Assembly: GCF_008180725.1 (NCBI RefSeq)
Contig: NZ_VTEV01000005.1
Coordinates: forward strand, 62,001-126,000
Origin: Sutcliffiella horikoshii
GTDB lineage: Bacteria > Bacillota > Bacilli > Bacillales > Bacillaceae_I
Direction of reading: 5' to 3'
DNA: 64,000 nt
Below, piece by piece: positions 1-8,840 of the stretch; position 1 is the stretch's first letter; each line of letters starts with the position of its first letter. A model generated the notes under the pieces. That model was given only the letters and a program-made list of their open reading frames with translations. It was not told the origin of the DNA and ran no database searches. Both the position numbers and the translations under genes were made by a program.

Positions 1-228
1 TTACACGCATGGCCATTCCTCCGGTGTATCTAAAACTGCAATATATACTAAAGTACGCTACGTGGGAGACAGAGTCAAGCGAGCAAGTTTACCAAATGGT
101 TCCTTCCTGAAAAACACTGATCCAAACTCCATTTTCCAACGTTAGGAAAATAGGAAAGCCTTATTTCTTCTTTTAATCAGACAAATAAAGATATAATATA
201 GATAATCACATTAAAAAGGAGAAAACCT
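1..228. other. Upstream gap before the sigma factor gene
   Basis: I see no supportable gene here. A TATAAT box at 192-197 lies 32 bases before the sigma-factor start and could be its -10 element, but no convincing -35 sits at the right distance. A strong ribosome binding site (AAAAAGGAG) is at about 214-222. Confidence 0.4.
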
Positions 229-783
229 ATGCAGAATAAGGACTCTCTTCTGTATGAGCGGATCAGGAGCAAAGATAAAACCGCTTTGGAAGAACTGTAC
301 GACAGGTATGAAAAGATCTTGTATTCTTTTTTATTGAAAATAACGAATAACCATGACATAGCTGAAGAAGCAATGCAGGATGTTTTTATTAAAATTTGGC
401 AAGGATCTGGAATCTACGATGAGTCAAAAGGTAAGTTCCGATCATGGCTGTTCACCATCGCCCGTAATAAAGCCTTGGATATTATTCGCAAGCAACAGCG
501 AGCCCAAAGTGCCCCGATAGAAGACGTGGAACCATTCCTGCAATCCAACGACTCCACTGAACAAGAGACAGAGTGGAAAGAAGAGCAGAAAGTCATCAGA
601 GAGGCGGTCTCCACCTTATCTGATGATCAAAGAAAGATGGTCCATTATATGTATTTCAAAGGCTATACTCAACAGAAAATAGCCGAGTTGACCGGCATAC
701 CGCTTGGAACTGTTAAAGGAAGGATACGTCTGGCGCTTAAGAAACTGAAACCGTTGCTTGCAGATAGGAGGGGGAGTATATGA
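229..783 (+). CDS. ECF-type RNA polymerase sigma factor
   Basis: This 184-residue protein has the two-domain layout of extracytoplasmic-function sigma factors. Region 2 spans about residues 12-80, with a conserved DRYEKILYSF helix and a QDVFIKIW segment that would bind the -10 element and core polymerase. Region 4 spans about 118-172 and ends in a helix-turn-helix (TQQKIAELTGIPLGTVKGR) that would read the -35 element. The start follows AAAAAGGAG. Its stop overlaps the start of the downstream anti-sigma gene (ATGA at 780-783), so the two are translationally coupled and should act as one regulatory unit. The regulon and inducing signal cannot be read from the sequence. It is not obviously one of the seven B. 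subtilis ECF factors. Confidence 0.93.
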   Translation: MQNKDSLLYERIRSKDKTALEELYDRYEKILYSFLLKITNNHDIAEEAMQDVFIKIWQGSGIYDESKGKFRSWLFTIARNKALDIIRKQQRAQSAPIEDVEPFLQSNDSTEQETEWKEEQKVIREAVSTLSDDQRKMVHYMYFKGYTQQKIAELTGIPLGTVKGRIRLALKKLKPLLADRRGSI

Positions 784-1526
784 GTCAGAAATGTGAGTTA
801 GTGTTGGACTATTTCAATGGTCACCTAACACAACCAGAGAGAGAAGAATTCGAACAGCACTTAGCCACCTGTCCCGAATGTCAGGAAGAATTAATGGAAC
901 TTCAAGATCTGTTAGGAGATGTTGCCCTTGTGTCAGAGCAGGCCTCACCCCCACCGGAAATGAAGAAGCGAATTTTGGAAAATGTTTTTGCTGAAGACGT
1001 GAAACCTGAAAAAGCTACTGTTACACCGATAGCTTCTAAAAAGGAAGTTGAAACATCAGTGAGTAATACAGCTTCAGGGAAACCTTGGCTGACCACATTG
1101 CTTGCAGCATCGCTCTTGCTTTCATTGGTTGGAAACGGCTACTTGATGATGCAAAATGATGATGAAGCTGAGTCGGTTGCAGAAGAACTGAGACAACCTG
1201 ATAATGTAGTTACCTTGCAGCCATCAGATGTTACAGGCACTGGATTTGCAGCACTATTTCAACAGGAACAGGCACTATCTGTTATGATTCAAACGCAGGA
1301 CTTACCTGAATTAAGTGGCGACGAAGTGTATCAGGTGTGGCTATTGAAGGACGGTTCTCCAATACCGGCTGGCGACTTTACTATTGATGATCAAGGTAAA
1401 GGATATGTGTTCCATAACATTGCTGAGACGACAACGGAAGATTGGGATACCATCGCAATTACGTTGGAACCTCAAAGTGGGAACGAATTACCTGAAGGGG
1501 AGATTCACCTTTCGGCGGGGTTGTGA
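780..1526 (+). CDS. RskA-type membrane anti-sigma factor with zinc-binding N-terminus
   Basis: This 248-residue protein should hold the preceding sigma factor inactive at the membrane. The N-terminus carries the anti-sigma zinc signature H27-x3-C31-x2-C34, typical of the cytoplasmic domain that clamps ECF factors. A single membrane segment follows at about 103-122. The outer part (about 140-245) matches the RskA (anti-sigma K) domain, with the typical VYQVWLLKDGSPIPAGDF strand. It starts on the ATGA overlap with the sigma gene. Release of the sigma factor in such systems is usually by regulated proteolysis or redox change at the zinc site; which applies here is unknown. A 52-bp repeat array begins directly after its stop. 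Confidence 0.9.
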   Translation: MSQKCELVLDYFNGHLTQPEREEFEQHLATCPECQEELMELQDLLGDVALVSEQASPPPEMKKRILENVFAEDVKPEKATVTPIASKKEVETSVSNTASGKPWLTTLLAASLLLSLVGNGYLMMQNDDEAESVAEELRQPDNVVTLQPSDVTGTGFAALFQQEQALSVMIQTQDLPELSGDEVYQVWLLKDGSPIPAGDFTIDDQGKGYVFHNIAETTTEDWDTIAITLEPQSGNELPEGEIHLSAGL

Positions 1527-1890
1527 GAAGTGATGACCTCAAGCGGGTGAAATTGTTGGTTGAGAGGACTTAATAATATTGATAAAGAGCTCTCGTACGT
1601 GAAACCATTGGCTCAGTGGTCTTTATATCTTTGATGAAGACCTCCAACACGTGAAATTCCTGGCACTGAGGTCCTCACAACCTCTATGAGGACCTCCAAC
1701 ACGCGAAATTCTTGGCGCATAAGTCTTCATAACCTCGATGAGGACCTCCAACACGCGAAATTCTTGGCGCAGAGGTCTTCATAACCTCGATGAGGACCTT
1801 CAACACGTGAAATTCCTGGCACTGAGGTCCTCATAACCTCGATAAGGACCTCCATCCCGTTGAATTCTTGACGCAGAGGTCTTGATATTA
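1527..1890. repeat. Tandem array A, 52-bp units (about 7 copies)
   Basis: The left arm of the unit (GAGGTCTTCAT or a variant) starts at 1564, 1616, 1668, 1720, 1772, 1824 and 1876, exactly 52 bp apart each time. It is followed by a 7-nt loop and the right arm ATGAGGACCTC, then a 23-nt linker containing CGCGAAATTC. A degenerate right arm near 1530 is in phase, so the array abuts the rskA stop codon. It lies between convergent genes. The unit is not a multiple of three and no frame is open through it, so it is not coding. Confidence 0.9.
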
Positions 1891-1899
1891 AATAAGAAA

Positions 1900-1937
1900 G
1901 CTCGGAGCACATTTCCAAAAGTGCCCCGAGCTTTTCC
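1900..1937. terminator. Bidirectional Rho-independent terminator
   Basis: GCTCGGAGCAC at 1900-1910 pairs with GTGCCCCGAGC at 1921-1931 around a 10-nt loop, with one internal mismatch. A T-rich tract follows on the plus strand and A-rich DNA precedes it, so it can end transcription from both directions between the converging units. Confidence 0.8.
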
Positions 1938-1958
1938 TTTGCTTATTCGTCGCTTTCC

Positions 1959-2346
1959 TCACCTTGTCTTGTGTTCTGGAAAGGTAGTGTCTAAGATTGA
2001 TGAGTGTTGGTTTCCCAGTTTTATATACACAGCTTCCCCTTCACGAATAAGTTCAAGCTCGTCGCCTAGAGGCGTAATCCAAACTGCAAAAATGGAACCG
2101 TTCAACGTAAAGCGGTATTCAGGCGGAGTTTCCATTTGCACCTTTACATCCTCAGCCCCATTGCTTATCTTTAAAAAATGCTTCCAATTTTTCAATATCC
2201 TCATGTGTTTCCAACACATTTATCGTTATGTAGCCAGCTTCTGTTCGTTTCTCTACAATGACCGGCTTTTTTGAATGTGTCTTTTGGTCACTTCCTTTTG
2301 TTGTATCTTCATTGATTGATTCCCAAGCGTTTTTAACAATAGACAT
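1959..2346 (-). pseudogene. Hypothetical protein gene with a likely frameshift
   Basis: Two minus-strand frames read as one interrupted protein. The first (start at 2346) ends at residue 64 after FFKDKQWG. The second picks up at AEDVKVQMETPPEYRF and runs to 1959. The break falls at a GGGG run near 2152-2160, a common site of one-base slippage. The continuation has regular beta-type sequence (LNGSIFAVWITP, EAVYIKLGNQ) and looks coding. Joined, the product would be about 130 residues, soluble and of unknown function. A sequencing error is possible. I do not recognise the family. Confidence 0.6.
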
Positions 2347-2370
2347 TTATATTACAACAACATGTATTCC

Positions 2371-3342
2371 TTAACTTCCACTAATAAACTCTCCAACATG
2401 CTCACTCATCTCTTTCACATTTGTCCAATGTAAATAATGATGGCCTTCGAGTGGCACAATTTTATTTTTCACTACATTTTCTAATTGCTCTTCATAAAAG
2501 GTCATCGTAGATCTTCCAGCAGGATTTACCTTTTCATCCTTAGGTGTGAAAATCATTACCGGGATATCGGCCGGAAAAGACAGGTTAATCGTTTTGGCGA
2601 TATTATTACTAATCTCATTTGCTTCCATCATGATATTCTTGTTGTAGCCATTCCAGACAGCCAGAGTTTTCGTTAGCTCCAAATTATCATCTGAGTATGT
2701 CCCCTCATCTGCTAAAGGTAAAAAATCCTCTTTATTTGCCGCTACCACTATCCTGGCAATGCCACTCGGAGCTACAGCCCTAAAGAAACCTGGCATAGTC
2801 GGAACAGGTACATCAAAATAATCAACCGCAGCAGGAAGTGTTGGATCAATCCCAACAATGGCCTCAACTTCTTCGGGATATGTATTTGCATAGTACATGC
2901 TGTAAATTCCACCAATAGAATGCGGCATCAAAATATATGGGCCTTCAATATCGGCTTCCATAAGAGCTGTTCTTACTTCCTCCACCACATTTTCCACCGT
3001 TCTATCCTTATCTGTCTTCTCGCTCCATCCATACCCGAACGGCTCCACGACTACCACTCTATTACTCTTACTCAACTCATTCATAAGCGGCTCAAAATCC
3101 AGTACTGGAGCTGACGTGCCCAATCCAGGAAGTAGAATGATAGTATTTGGTCCTTCCCCTTCCACATGAACATGCATCTTATTACCATCCACTTCCACCA
3201 GTTGCCCAGTAGCTTCATACTTGTTCTTTTCGAAAAGAACCATTATTTGATGAAAGGCAATCCACAGAACTACCAAGCTTACCAATGATACGGATATATA
3301 TTTTATTGCTTTGCGGAAACTAAACCTCTTATTAGTGTTCAT
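2371..3342 (-). CDS. Membrane-anchored alpha/beta-hydrolase
   Basis: This 323-residue protein has an N-terminal membrane anchor (about residues 13-33) followed by an alpha/beta-hydrolase fold. The oxyanion-strand motif LLPGLGTSAPV is at about 70-80, and the nucleophile elbow P-H-S-I-G-G at about 140-145 supplies the catalytic serine. The late GHHYLHW segment carries the catalytic histidine. The catalytic domain should face outside the membrane. The start follows AGAGGGAAAA. The substrate is unknown; lipase or esterase activity is the usual guess for this family. It is transcribed alone. Confidence 0.85.
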   Translation of the reverse strand: MNTNKRFSFRKAIKYISVSLVSLVVLWIAFHQIMVLFEKNKYEATGQLVEVDGNKMHVHVEGEGPNTIILLPGLGTSAPVLDFEPLMNELSKSNRVVVVEPFGYGWSEKTDKDRTVENVVEEVRTALMEADIEGPYILMPHSIGGIYSMYYANTYPEEVEAIVGIDPTLPAAVDYFDVPVPTMPGFFRAVAPSGIARIVVAANKEDFLPLADEGTYSDDNLELTKTLAVWNGYNKNIMMEANEISNNIAKTINLSFPADIPVMIFTPKDEKVNPAGRSTMTFYEEQLENVVKNKIVPLEGHHYLHWTNVKEMSEHVGEFISGS

Positions 3343-3443
3343 TTTTCCCTCTACCTTCTTTTGTAAGAATTACATTCAATACCTATACGATAAGAACACT
3401 ATTTTAGTTCCACGTTTTTCCAACTTCTACATTCAATCATCTT

Positions 3444-3869
3444 TTAGTTTACTGTTAACTCTTCCTTGTTTTCCCCAGTTATCTCCACATAGTAGGTACT
3501 TTCTAAATTTGAAACCATGGTCGTAACTGGAGAACTTAACGTTACTTTTTCCGTTTGGTGCTTGCCTGTAAAAACAGTGATCACAAAGCTAACCTCTTTG
3601 TCCGGGAGAAAATTGACATGATTAAAGTCAAACGTAAATGCATCTCCCTTCTTTACCTTTGTATTATCGGCATACTGACCGCCACCGCTCCCACCTCTGT
3701 GTGTTCCATCTTGAAAATAGCTGATTTCATACCCGTAAATATCAATATCGGTGTTATTGATAAGAGCCACATGAAAAGTCCCTTCAGCTGGGATTTCAGA
3801 CCTCGCATATCGGTTACATCCTGATATTAATAGCAGTATTATTGTTAAAATCAATAATGTCTTTTTCAA
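3444..3869 (-). CDS. Hypothetical lipoprotein
   Basis: The 141-residue product begins with a lipoprotein signal peptide ending in the lipobox L-I-S-G-C (cysteine 18), so it should be anchored to the outer face of the membrane. The mature part is beta-rich (FHVALINNTDIDIYGYEISY, FVITVFTGK) and could be an immunoglobulin-like sandwich. A Gly-rich turn (RGGSGGGQ) lies in the middle. No catalytic motif is visible and I do not recognise the family. Confidence 0.75.
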   Translation of the reverse strand: MKKTLLILTIILLLISGCNRYARSEIPAEGTFHVALINNTDIDIYGYEISYFQDGTHRGGSGGGQYADNTKVKKGDAFTFDFNHVNFLPDKEVSFVITVFTGKHQTEKVTLSSPVTTMVSNLESTYYVEITGENKEELTVN

Positions 3870-4003
3870 CTCCTCATCCCCTTACTACTTTTACATTAAT
3901 TAACAGCATGATACCAAATTAATTATTGATTAACAATAAATTTATTTTGATTTAAAATAAAAAAACTCATCTCTTGGTAGACAAGTTCAATTAAATAGTC
4001 TTT

Positions 4004-4500
4004 TTAAAACACTAACACCATCAGTTCTTCATCAAAATAGGTGTCTTCTATCTTCAACCCATTTCTATCTATTCCATATGTCACAAACCCCAGGGATGTA
4101 TATAGTCGTTTCGCAGGTTCATTACCCGCTGTCACTGCGAGATAGATTTGTTCAATCTTCTCTAACTCTTTCGCCTTATTTATTGCTACATTCATAAGTG
4201 CTTTACCAACACCTAATTTTCGATGATCAGGGTTGACATACATTGCTACTATAGTGCTCTATGCTTAATTTTCTTTTTCGTTTCAGATAACAAGGTCACC
4301 GTACCAACCAAATTATCTCCCTCATAAGCTCCAAAGGTGTAGGTGTGGTCATTGTTAAATCTACCTCTATACTTTTCAACTGAAAACTCTATTTCATCTT
4401 CATAACTGGAGCTGAATGCCTCCGGTTTATTTTTCAATGCCTCTAGCCTTATGGTTCTATAGTTTTCAGCATCAGCTGGGGTCAGTTGTCTTATGTTCAT
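4004..4500 (-). pseudogene. GNAT acetyltransferase interrupted by a frameshift
   Basis: The first 83 residues (start 4500) hold the GNAT N-terminal motif (IRQLTPADAENYRTIRLEAL) and the strand EGDNLVGTVTLLSE. The frame then ends after KKKIKHRAL. The acetyl-CoA-binding motif (MYVNPDHRKLGVGKALM, of the R/Q-x-x-G-x-G/A type) and the C-terminal fold continue in another frame from about 4258 to 4004. Restoring one base near 4255 gives a continuous KIKHRA-TIVAMYVNP join typical of the family. As it stands the enzyme is split, so it is a recent pseudogene unless the sequence has an error. Confidence 0.85.
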
Positions 4501-4536
4501 TGAGAGACTCTCCTTTATACAACATTTGATAGAAAT

Positions 4537-4719
4537 TCAGTTAGATGAATGCTCTTTCTCCAATTTCTCTATGATAGTGTCTAGCTTTTGTTCTATGTTA
4601 TTTAATCTTTGATTCTTAATTGATGCATTAACAAGCAGTCTTCTTATGAATAGTGTAAAAGAAAGGCTACCAAGTATTAAAAGTCCAAAAACTACTAATT
4701 GAAAGATCGCATCTCCCAT
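4537..4719 (-). CDS. DUF4083 family small membrane protein
   Basis: This 60-residue protein has one membrane segment (about residues 5-26), the FTLFIRRLLVN junction, and a charged amphipathic tail (NNIEQKLDTIIEKLEKE) likely to form a coiled coil in the cytoplasm. This layout and sequence match the DUF4083 family common in Bacillus, whose role is unknown. A good ribosome binding site (AGGAGTGG) precedes the start. It is monocistronic. Confidence 0.8.
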   Translation of the reverse strand: MGDAIFQLVVFGLLILGSLSFTLFIRRLLVNASIKNQRLNNIEQKLDTIIEKLEKEHSSN

Positions 4720-4756
4720 TATAATCCACTCCTTCTGTTAACGTACTTACATTCAG

Positions 4757-5266
4757 TTGATGACTTCGGGTCTTGAGACGGCCTCTCTGTAGTCAAGTCC
4801 ATATTAATGTGTAAAAAAAGTTACAACGAGATCTAAGGAGTAATCCCCTATGACGACGGCTCCTCTACTTTTACACCCTCACCGGGCATCATACACTACC
4901 TATGACGACCGATCCTCTGCTTTTTCACCTTTACCGGTCGTCATACACCTCCTATGACGACGGCTCCTCTGCTTTTACACCCTCACCGGTCGTCATACAC
5001 CTCCTATGACGACGACTCCTCTGCTTTTTCACCCTCACCGGTCGTCATACACCTCCTATGACGACGACTCCTCTGCTTTTTCACCCTCACCGGTCGTCAT
5101 ACACCTCTCTGTTACCGTTCTGGCTTTATAAACGATGCTTCGGGTCTTGAGACAGCCCCTCTGTTACCGTTCTGGCTTTTATATCGATGCTTCGGGTCTT
5201 GAGACAGCCTCTCTGTTACCGTTCTGGCTTTTTTGCTACACTTCGGGCATAGAGAACATCCATACC
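4757..5266. repeat. Tandem array B, two 52-bp repeat families back to back
   Basis: Family one (core CCTATGACGACGGCTCCTCT) starts at 4847, 4899, 4951, 5003 and 5055, always 52 bp apart. Across the unit boundary TCGTCATA and TATGACGA form a hairpin with the 7-nt loop CACCTCC. Family two, of unrelated sequence (GTTACCGTTCTGGCTTTT ... CTTCGGGTCTTGAGACAG), continues directly with starts at 5111, 5163 and 5215, again 52 bp apart. A lone family-two fragment lies at about 4757-4790. The array sits 3' of the 5279 gene and 5' of the DUF4083 gene. Confidence 0.9.
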
Positions 5267-5278
5267 CCTTAGCTCTGC

Positions 5279-6577
5279 CTACTCACCCACACCAAATCCA
5301 CTTAACTCCAGAATCTCATCCGCTCTCATCTCCGTCCATTGCTCCAGCGTGACTTCTGGGTTCCGCTCCAAGAAGTCTTCCATAATCCGATAACCGATTC
5401 TGTAATTAGACCATTTAGGAATGCCAGATGAAGGGCGACCAAGATGTAGCATCGTGAGATCTTCCATTTTATACGAACCCTTATTTTCGTCAATAAAGCT
5501 CCAAACTTTGTTGTTCGCTTCAGGACTTAAAGGTTCAATCCACGCAACATCATAATCAGGATAGACCAGCTTTCCAAAAGTGTCTGCCTTCCCCTCCATG
5601 ATCACCCTGTCCAAGAGATGCTGCTTCCGATAGGACCAGTCGGAAACTTCCATGGTCACAACATGATGCAATTCGTGTGCGATAGTTTGTTTGATGCTTT
5701 TTTCCGTATATTTCCGCGGATCGATTTGCAGGACCATGATATCCTTATCTGCTGCAAAAGCCACAACCCCACCCATTTCTAAATAATTGAAATCCGGGCT
5801 GTGTGGCTGAAGATAGATTCTGACCTTTTCGCTGCCGGTCAGTAAAGCTGTGGAGTCCTCTAGTCCCTCCTTTATGAATCTACTGATCTCTTTGTACTGA
5901 TCATCCAGCTGTATAATCATTTCTATCATCTTATCCGTATTGACTGGGGCAACGTAAAAGGGATCTTCCTCACCGTAATATTCATGTCCATAAAGCTCTT
6001 TACTAAAAGGCTTAACAACATAGGTTGAAAACAGGTCCTCCCGATTACCTTTTGTCGCTTCAAGCTCATCCATAAAATCTAAATAAGGTTGATAATAAGG
6101 TATAATTTCAAAGGTTTGACCATTAATACTGTATGTTTCCACGGTTCCATATTCTAGTATTACTTTTTCCTGATCTTCATTTTCCATCACGGCTGCTGAA
6201 GCATATTCACTCTCCTGGAACTCCCCTGCCTCAAACACTAAATCTGTATTAATCTCACCAAATCTTATTTTAATATTTTGATTTTCCATCATATAATGAA
6301 CTGCTTTGCTATCTCCACTATCATTTTCGAAAATAAGACTAGCTAGTTCATAGTTGTACCATGGTTTTTCAGTACCCAAGTTCCGTGGACTATTATTGAT
6401 AGAATTAATGATATTCCTAATTTTTTCCTTCTCATCAATGACGGTTACGTCCTCATTTGGCATTTTAATTGTTAGTTTAGTATAGTCCCCATCAATTACT
6501 TTATGATTATAAAACCAGAGAACAAAAAGAATTGGGACACTTACTACTATTAATATCTTGCTGATTACTGTTCTCAA
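5279..6577 (-). CDS. Membrane-anchored DUF2268-type putative zinc metalloprotease
   Basis: The 432-residue product has an N-terminal membrane anchor (about residues 7-24), a beta-rich outer region of unknown role, and a C-terminal metalloprotease domain. The zinc motif H-E-L-H-H (about residue 300) is followed by LLDRVIMEGKAD, in which the glutamate is the probable third ligand. This spacing fits the DUF2268 predicted Zn-dependent proteases. The active site would face outside. The substrate is unknown. Repeat array B begins directly after its stop codon. Confidence 0.8.
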   Translation of the reverse strand: MRTVISKILIVVSVPILFVLWFYNHKVIDGDYTKLTIKMPNEDVTVIDEKEKIRNIINSINNSPRNLGTEKPWYNYELASLIFENDSGDSKAVHYMMENQNIKIRFGEINTDLVFEAGEFQESEYASAAVMENEDQEKVILEYGTVETYSINGQTFEIIPYYQPYLDFMDELEATKGNREDLFSTYVVKPFSKELYGHEYYGEEDPFYVAPVNTDKMIEMIIQLDDQYKEISRFIKEGLEDSTALLTGSEKVRIYLQPHSPDFNYLEMGGVVAFAADKDIMVLQIDPRKYTEKSIKQTIAHELHHVVTMEVSDWSYRKQHLLDRVIMEGKADTFGKLVYPDYDVAWIEPLSPEANNKVWSFIDENKGSYKMEDLTMLHLGRPSSGIPKWSNYRIGYRIMEDFLERNPEVTLEQWTEMRADEILELSGFGVGE

Positions 6578-6662
6578 TTAATATATGATGCCTCCTTACT
6601 ATTAAAGGTTTATCCACTTTTGTTATATACGATTTACAGATGAAAAAGTTTCCAAATAAATA

Positions 6663-6697
6663 AAAGACGCAGAAGAATGTACCTTCTACGTCTTTTA
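6663..6697. terminator. Bidirectional terminator
   Basis: AAAAGACGCAGAAG pairs with CTTCTACGTCTTTT around a short loop. The symmetric A and T tracts make it usable in both directions. It ends the DUF4256 gene on the minus strand. Confidence 0.75.
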
Positions 6698-6709
6698 ACA
6701 TATCGTTAT

Positions 6710-7285
6710 TTATACCCTTAGCATCCCACGGAATCCCCGTGCCCCATAATAAGAATCAGCTCCATTGTGGTACACGAATACGTGATTAAAGCGACGGTCG
6801 CAGAATATTGCACCGCCAAGCTTTCTGATTTCCTCCGGTGTTTGCACCCAGCTGGATGTCTTTAAATCGAATTCCCCAAGCTTTTGTAATTCTCTATATT
6901 GTTCTTCTGTTAACATTTCAATTCCCATTTCATTTGCCATGTCCACCGCGCTATTTTCTGGCTTAAACTTCTTTCTTGCCTCTAGTGCTGCACGATCGTA
7001 ACAAACACTTCTGCGGCCTTTTGGACTTTCTTTAGAGCAATCGCAAAATAGGTACTCATATTTTTCTGTGTCATAAGCAATGACATCTGGCTCTCCCTCG
7101 GTTCTTTCCATTTCGTTTAGCGACCAAAGTTTTTCCGCATTACTTTGCAACTTTTCTTGAACATTGTCCCAAATAAGACCTTCGTGACGATGCATGTTTT
7201 TCTCAAACCGCTTCTTTACAACAGATAGTAATTCTTCAATTTGTTCCGGTGATAGATTTTTGTCGCTTGTCGTATGATTTGTCAT
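6710..7285 (-). CDS. DUF4256 domain-containing protein
   Basis: This 191-residue soluble protein matches DUF4256 over its length. Recognisable segments are SPKGRRSVCYDRAALE near residue 90, FDLKTSSWVQTPEEIRKLGGA near 140, and the C-terminal RRFNHVFVYHNGADSYYGAR. The family is widespread and its function is unknown. The start follows AGGAGGAGAACG. It is divergent from the kinase-like gene at 7456 and ends at a strong terminator. Confidence 0.88.
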   Translation of the reverse strand: MTNHTTSDKNLSPEQIEELLSVVKKRFEKNMHRHEGLIWDNVQEKLQSNAEKLWSLNEMERTEGEPDVIAYDTEKYEYLFCDCSKESPKGRRSVCYDRAALEARKKFKPENSAVDMANEMGIEMLTEEQYRELQKLGEFDLKTSSWVQTPEEIRKLGGAIFCDRRFNHVFVYHNGADSYYGARGFRGMLRV

Positions 7286-7455
7286 CGTTCTCCTCCTAGC
7301 TAATCTATTTTTTATTCATTCTAGCCTGTCCATCATATAGATAGACTTACTTTACCATATTTTCATTCCAAAAAATTAAAATTCTGATTCAAAAAGGAGT
7401 CTACCTCACCCTCTAGAATTATTAATCTATTAATAATTGAATGGAGCATTAATCA

Positions 7456-8421
7456 ATGAGTGAACAATTACAATTTGATAACGAAGCTTTAGAGTGGATT
7501 AAGCGTAAGGCAAAGGAATTAAACCTATCTGGTATAAGCGACCAAGAAACAATTAAAGCTACTGATATTTCTTTGGTCGAGAAGTTCACGTTCCAAAATG
7601 CTACCCTTTACTTCAAAGCTACTGGTAAATCATCCGAATTCGAACCTTCATTGACGGAAGAGTTATTTTTACGAAACCCAAAGCAGACCGTAGAAGTTAT
7701 TGCTTCTCATTCAGACCATCCCTGGATGCTTATGAAGGAATTGAAAGGAGAATCTCTTAGAAAAACAAAAGATAAGGATTGTTGGAAAAACTGTCTTCAA
7801 GAATATGCACATTTACAGGTAAAAGAATCAAAAAACCTCTCTCGTTTGGTTGATATCGGAGTACCGGATAGAAGGTTTGCTATTTTGAAGGATGAAATTG
7901 AGCTACACCTGCTAGATTTATGTCAAACAGGCCTTAACAGATCGGAAACAAAACAAATAATGGATATAAAAGAAGAATTGCTAAAGATGTGCGACCGTAT
8001 GGAAAACGTGGTTCCGTATTCTTTAGATCATGGTGACCTACATTCGGGTAACATCCAAGTGGCTGGCAATGGCAATGAACCTGTGTTTTTTGATTGGGGA
8101 GATGCAGCGGTGAGTCATCCATTCTTCAGTACTCGAATTTTCTGGCATGCTTTAGATGAGTTGATTGAATCTGAATCAGAGTGGCTCGATATCGTCAACG
8201 AATTTAAACCTTACTACTTAGAGCCATGGAGAGAATTTGCACCCCTTGCTGAGTTGGAAAAGGCTCTTGAGCTATCAGATCAGTTAGCTTGTGTTTATAG
8301 GGCTCTTGGGTGGCACCTTTACATTACTCCATTCAGAAAGGATAAAGAAGACTCCAAAAACAAACCGGCTCAATGGCTTCGTGTTCTGCTAGAGCATCGG
8401 GATCTGGTAAAGGGAAAGTGA
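7456..8421 (+). CDS. Phosphotransferase family protein (APH/choline-kinase fold)
   Basis: This 321-residue protein has the aminoglycoside phosphotransferase/choline kinase fold. The catalytic loop H-G-D-L-H-S-G-N is at about residues 195-202 and the metal-binding D-W-G-D in VFFDWGDAAVSHP at about 217-220. The N-terminus lacks a clear glycine-rich loop, as is common here. Members phosphorylate small molecules or serve housekeeping roles. Nothing here indicates an aminoglycoside substrate, so resistance should not be inferred. Confidence 0.85.
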   Translation: MSEQLQFDNEALEWIKRKAKELNLSGISDQETIKATDISLVEKFTFQNATLYFKATGKSSEFEPSLTEELFLRNPKQTVEVIASHSDHPWMLMKELKGESLRKTKDKDCWKNCLQEYAHLQVKESKNLSRLVDIGVPDRRFAILKDEIELHLLDLCQTGLNRSETKQIMDIKEELLKMCDRMENVVPYSLDHGDLHSGNIQVAGNGNEPVFFDWGDAAVSHPFFSTRIFWHALDELIESESEWLDIVNEFKPYYLEPWREFAPLAELEKALELSDQLACVYRALGWHLYITPFRKDKEDSKNKPAQWLRVLLEHRDLVKGK

Positions 8422-8560
8422 TATACGGCTTTCCCGAACCCCCTTATAATAACCTATTGCTGTAGGCATAAATTTTCCTTGCATATCCAAACACATTACT
8501 TGGTTTGCACATGTAGTGAAAGTGGTATAAAAGAACTATGTTACACTATAGGAGTTAACG

Positions 8561-8836
8561 ATGAAAATTAATAAACAACAGCTATATGACATTATCACTG
8601 CCAAGGACCAATCTGCTTTTGAATTATTTTATGACCAATATGAGGTATTTCTCTACCAAACTGTTCGGTGCCAAGTCTCTACAACCGAGGAAGCAGAACG
8701 CATTCTTGAAGATACCCTTAAATCATTATGGAATGACCCTTCTTTACTAAATACATTTAAGGAAAGCAGACTTTCCTTATTACTTGCGAAAATAATCTAC
8801 TCCATACTGTTTAACCCGTTAGAGAAAATGTCTTGA
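8561..8836 (+). CDS. Short sigma-region-2-like protein without region 4
   Basis: This 91-residue protein resembles only the first domain of an ECF sigma factor. IITAKDQSAFELFYDQYE aligns with the opening of the window's own sigma factor (RIRSKDKTALEELYDRYE), and STTEEAERILEDTLKSLW matches region 2.2. There is no region 4. A ribosome binding site (AGGAG) 6 bases before the start argues that it is translated. The C-terminal KIIYSILFNPLEKMS is not typical of sigma factors. It ends 4 bp from the convergent VOC gene. It may be a decayed sigma factor or a one-domain partner; I cannot decide. Confidence 0.6.
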   Translation: MKINKQQLYDIITAKDQSAFELFYDQYEVFLYQTVRCQVSTTEEAERILEDTLKSLWNDPSLLNTFKESRLSLLLAKIIYSILFNPLEKMS

Positions 8837-8840
8837 ATCG

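Noticed and set aside
1-60. End of a minus-strand gene at the left window edge
   Set aside because: A short frame ends in a TAA at position 1-3 but is interrupted by TAG after about 18 codons, so it cannot be supported.
1882-2274. Plus-strand frame of 130 codons
   Set aside because: It runs through the terminator and opposite the frameshifted hypothetical gene, has no ribosome binding site and no recognisable protein pattern.
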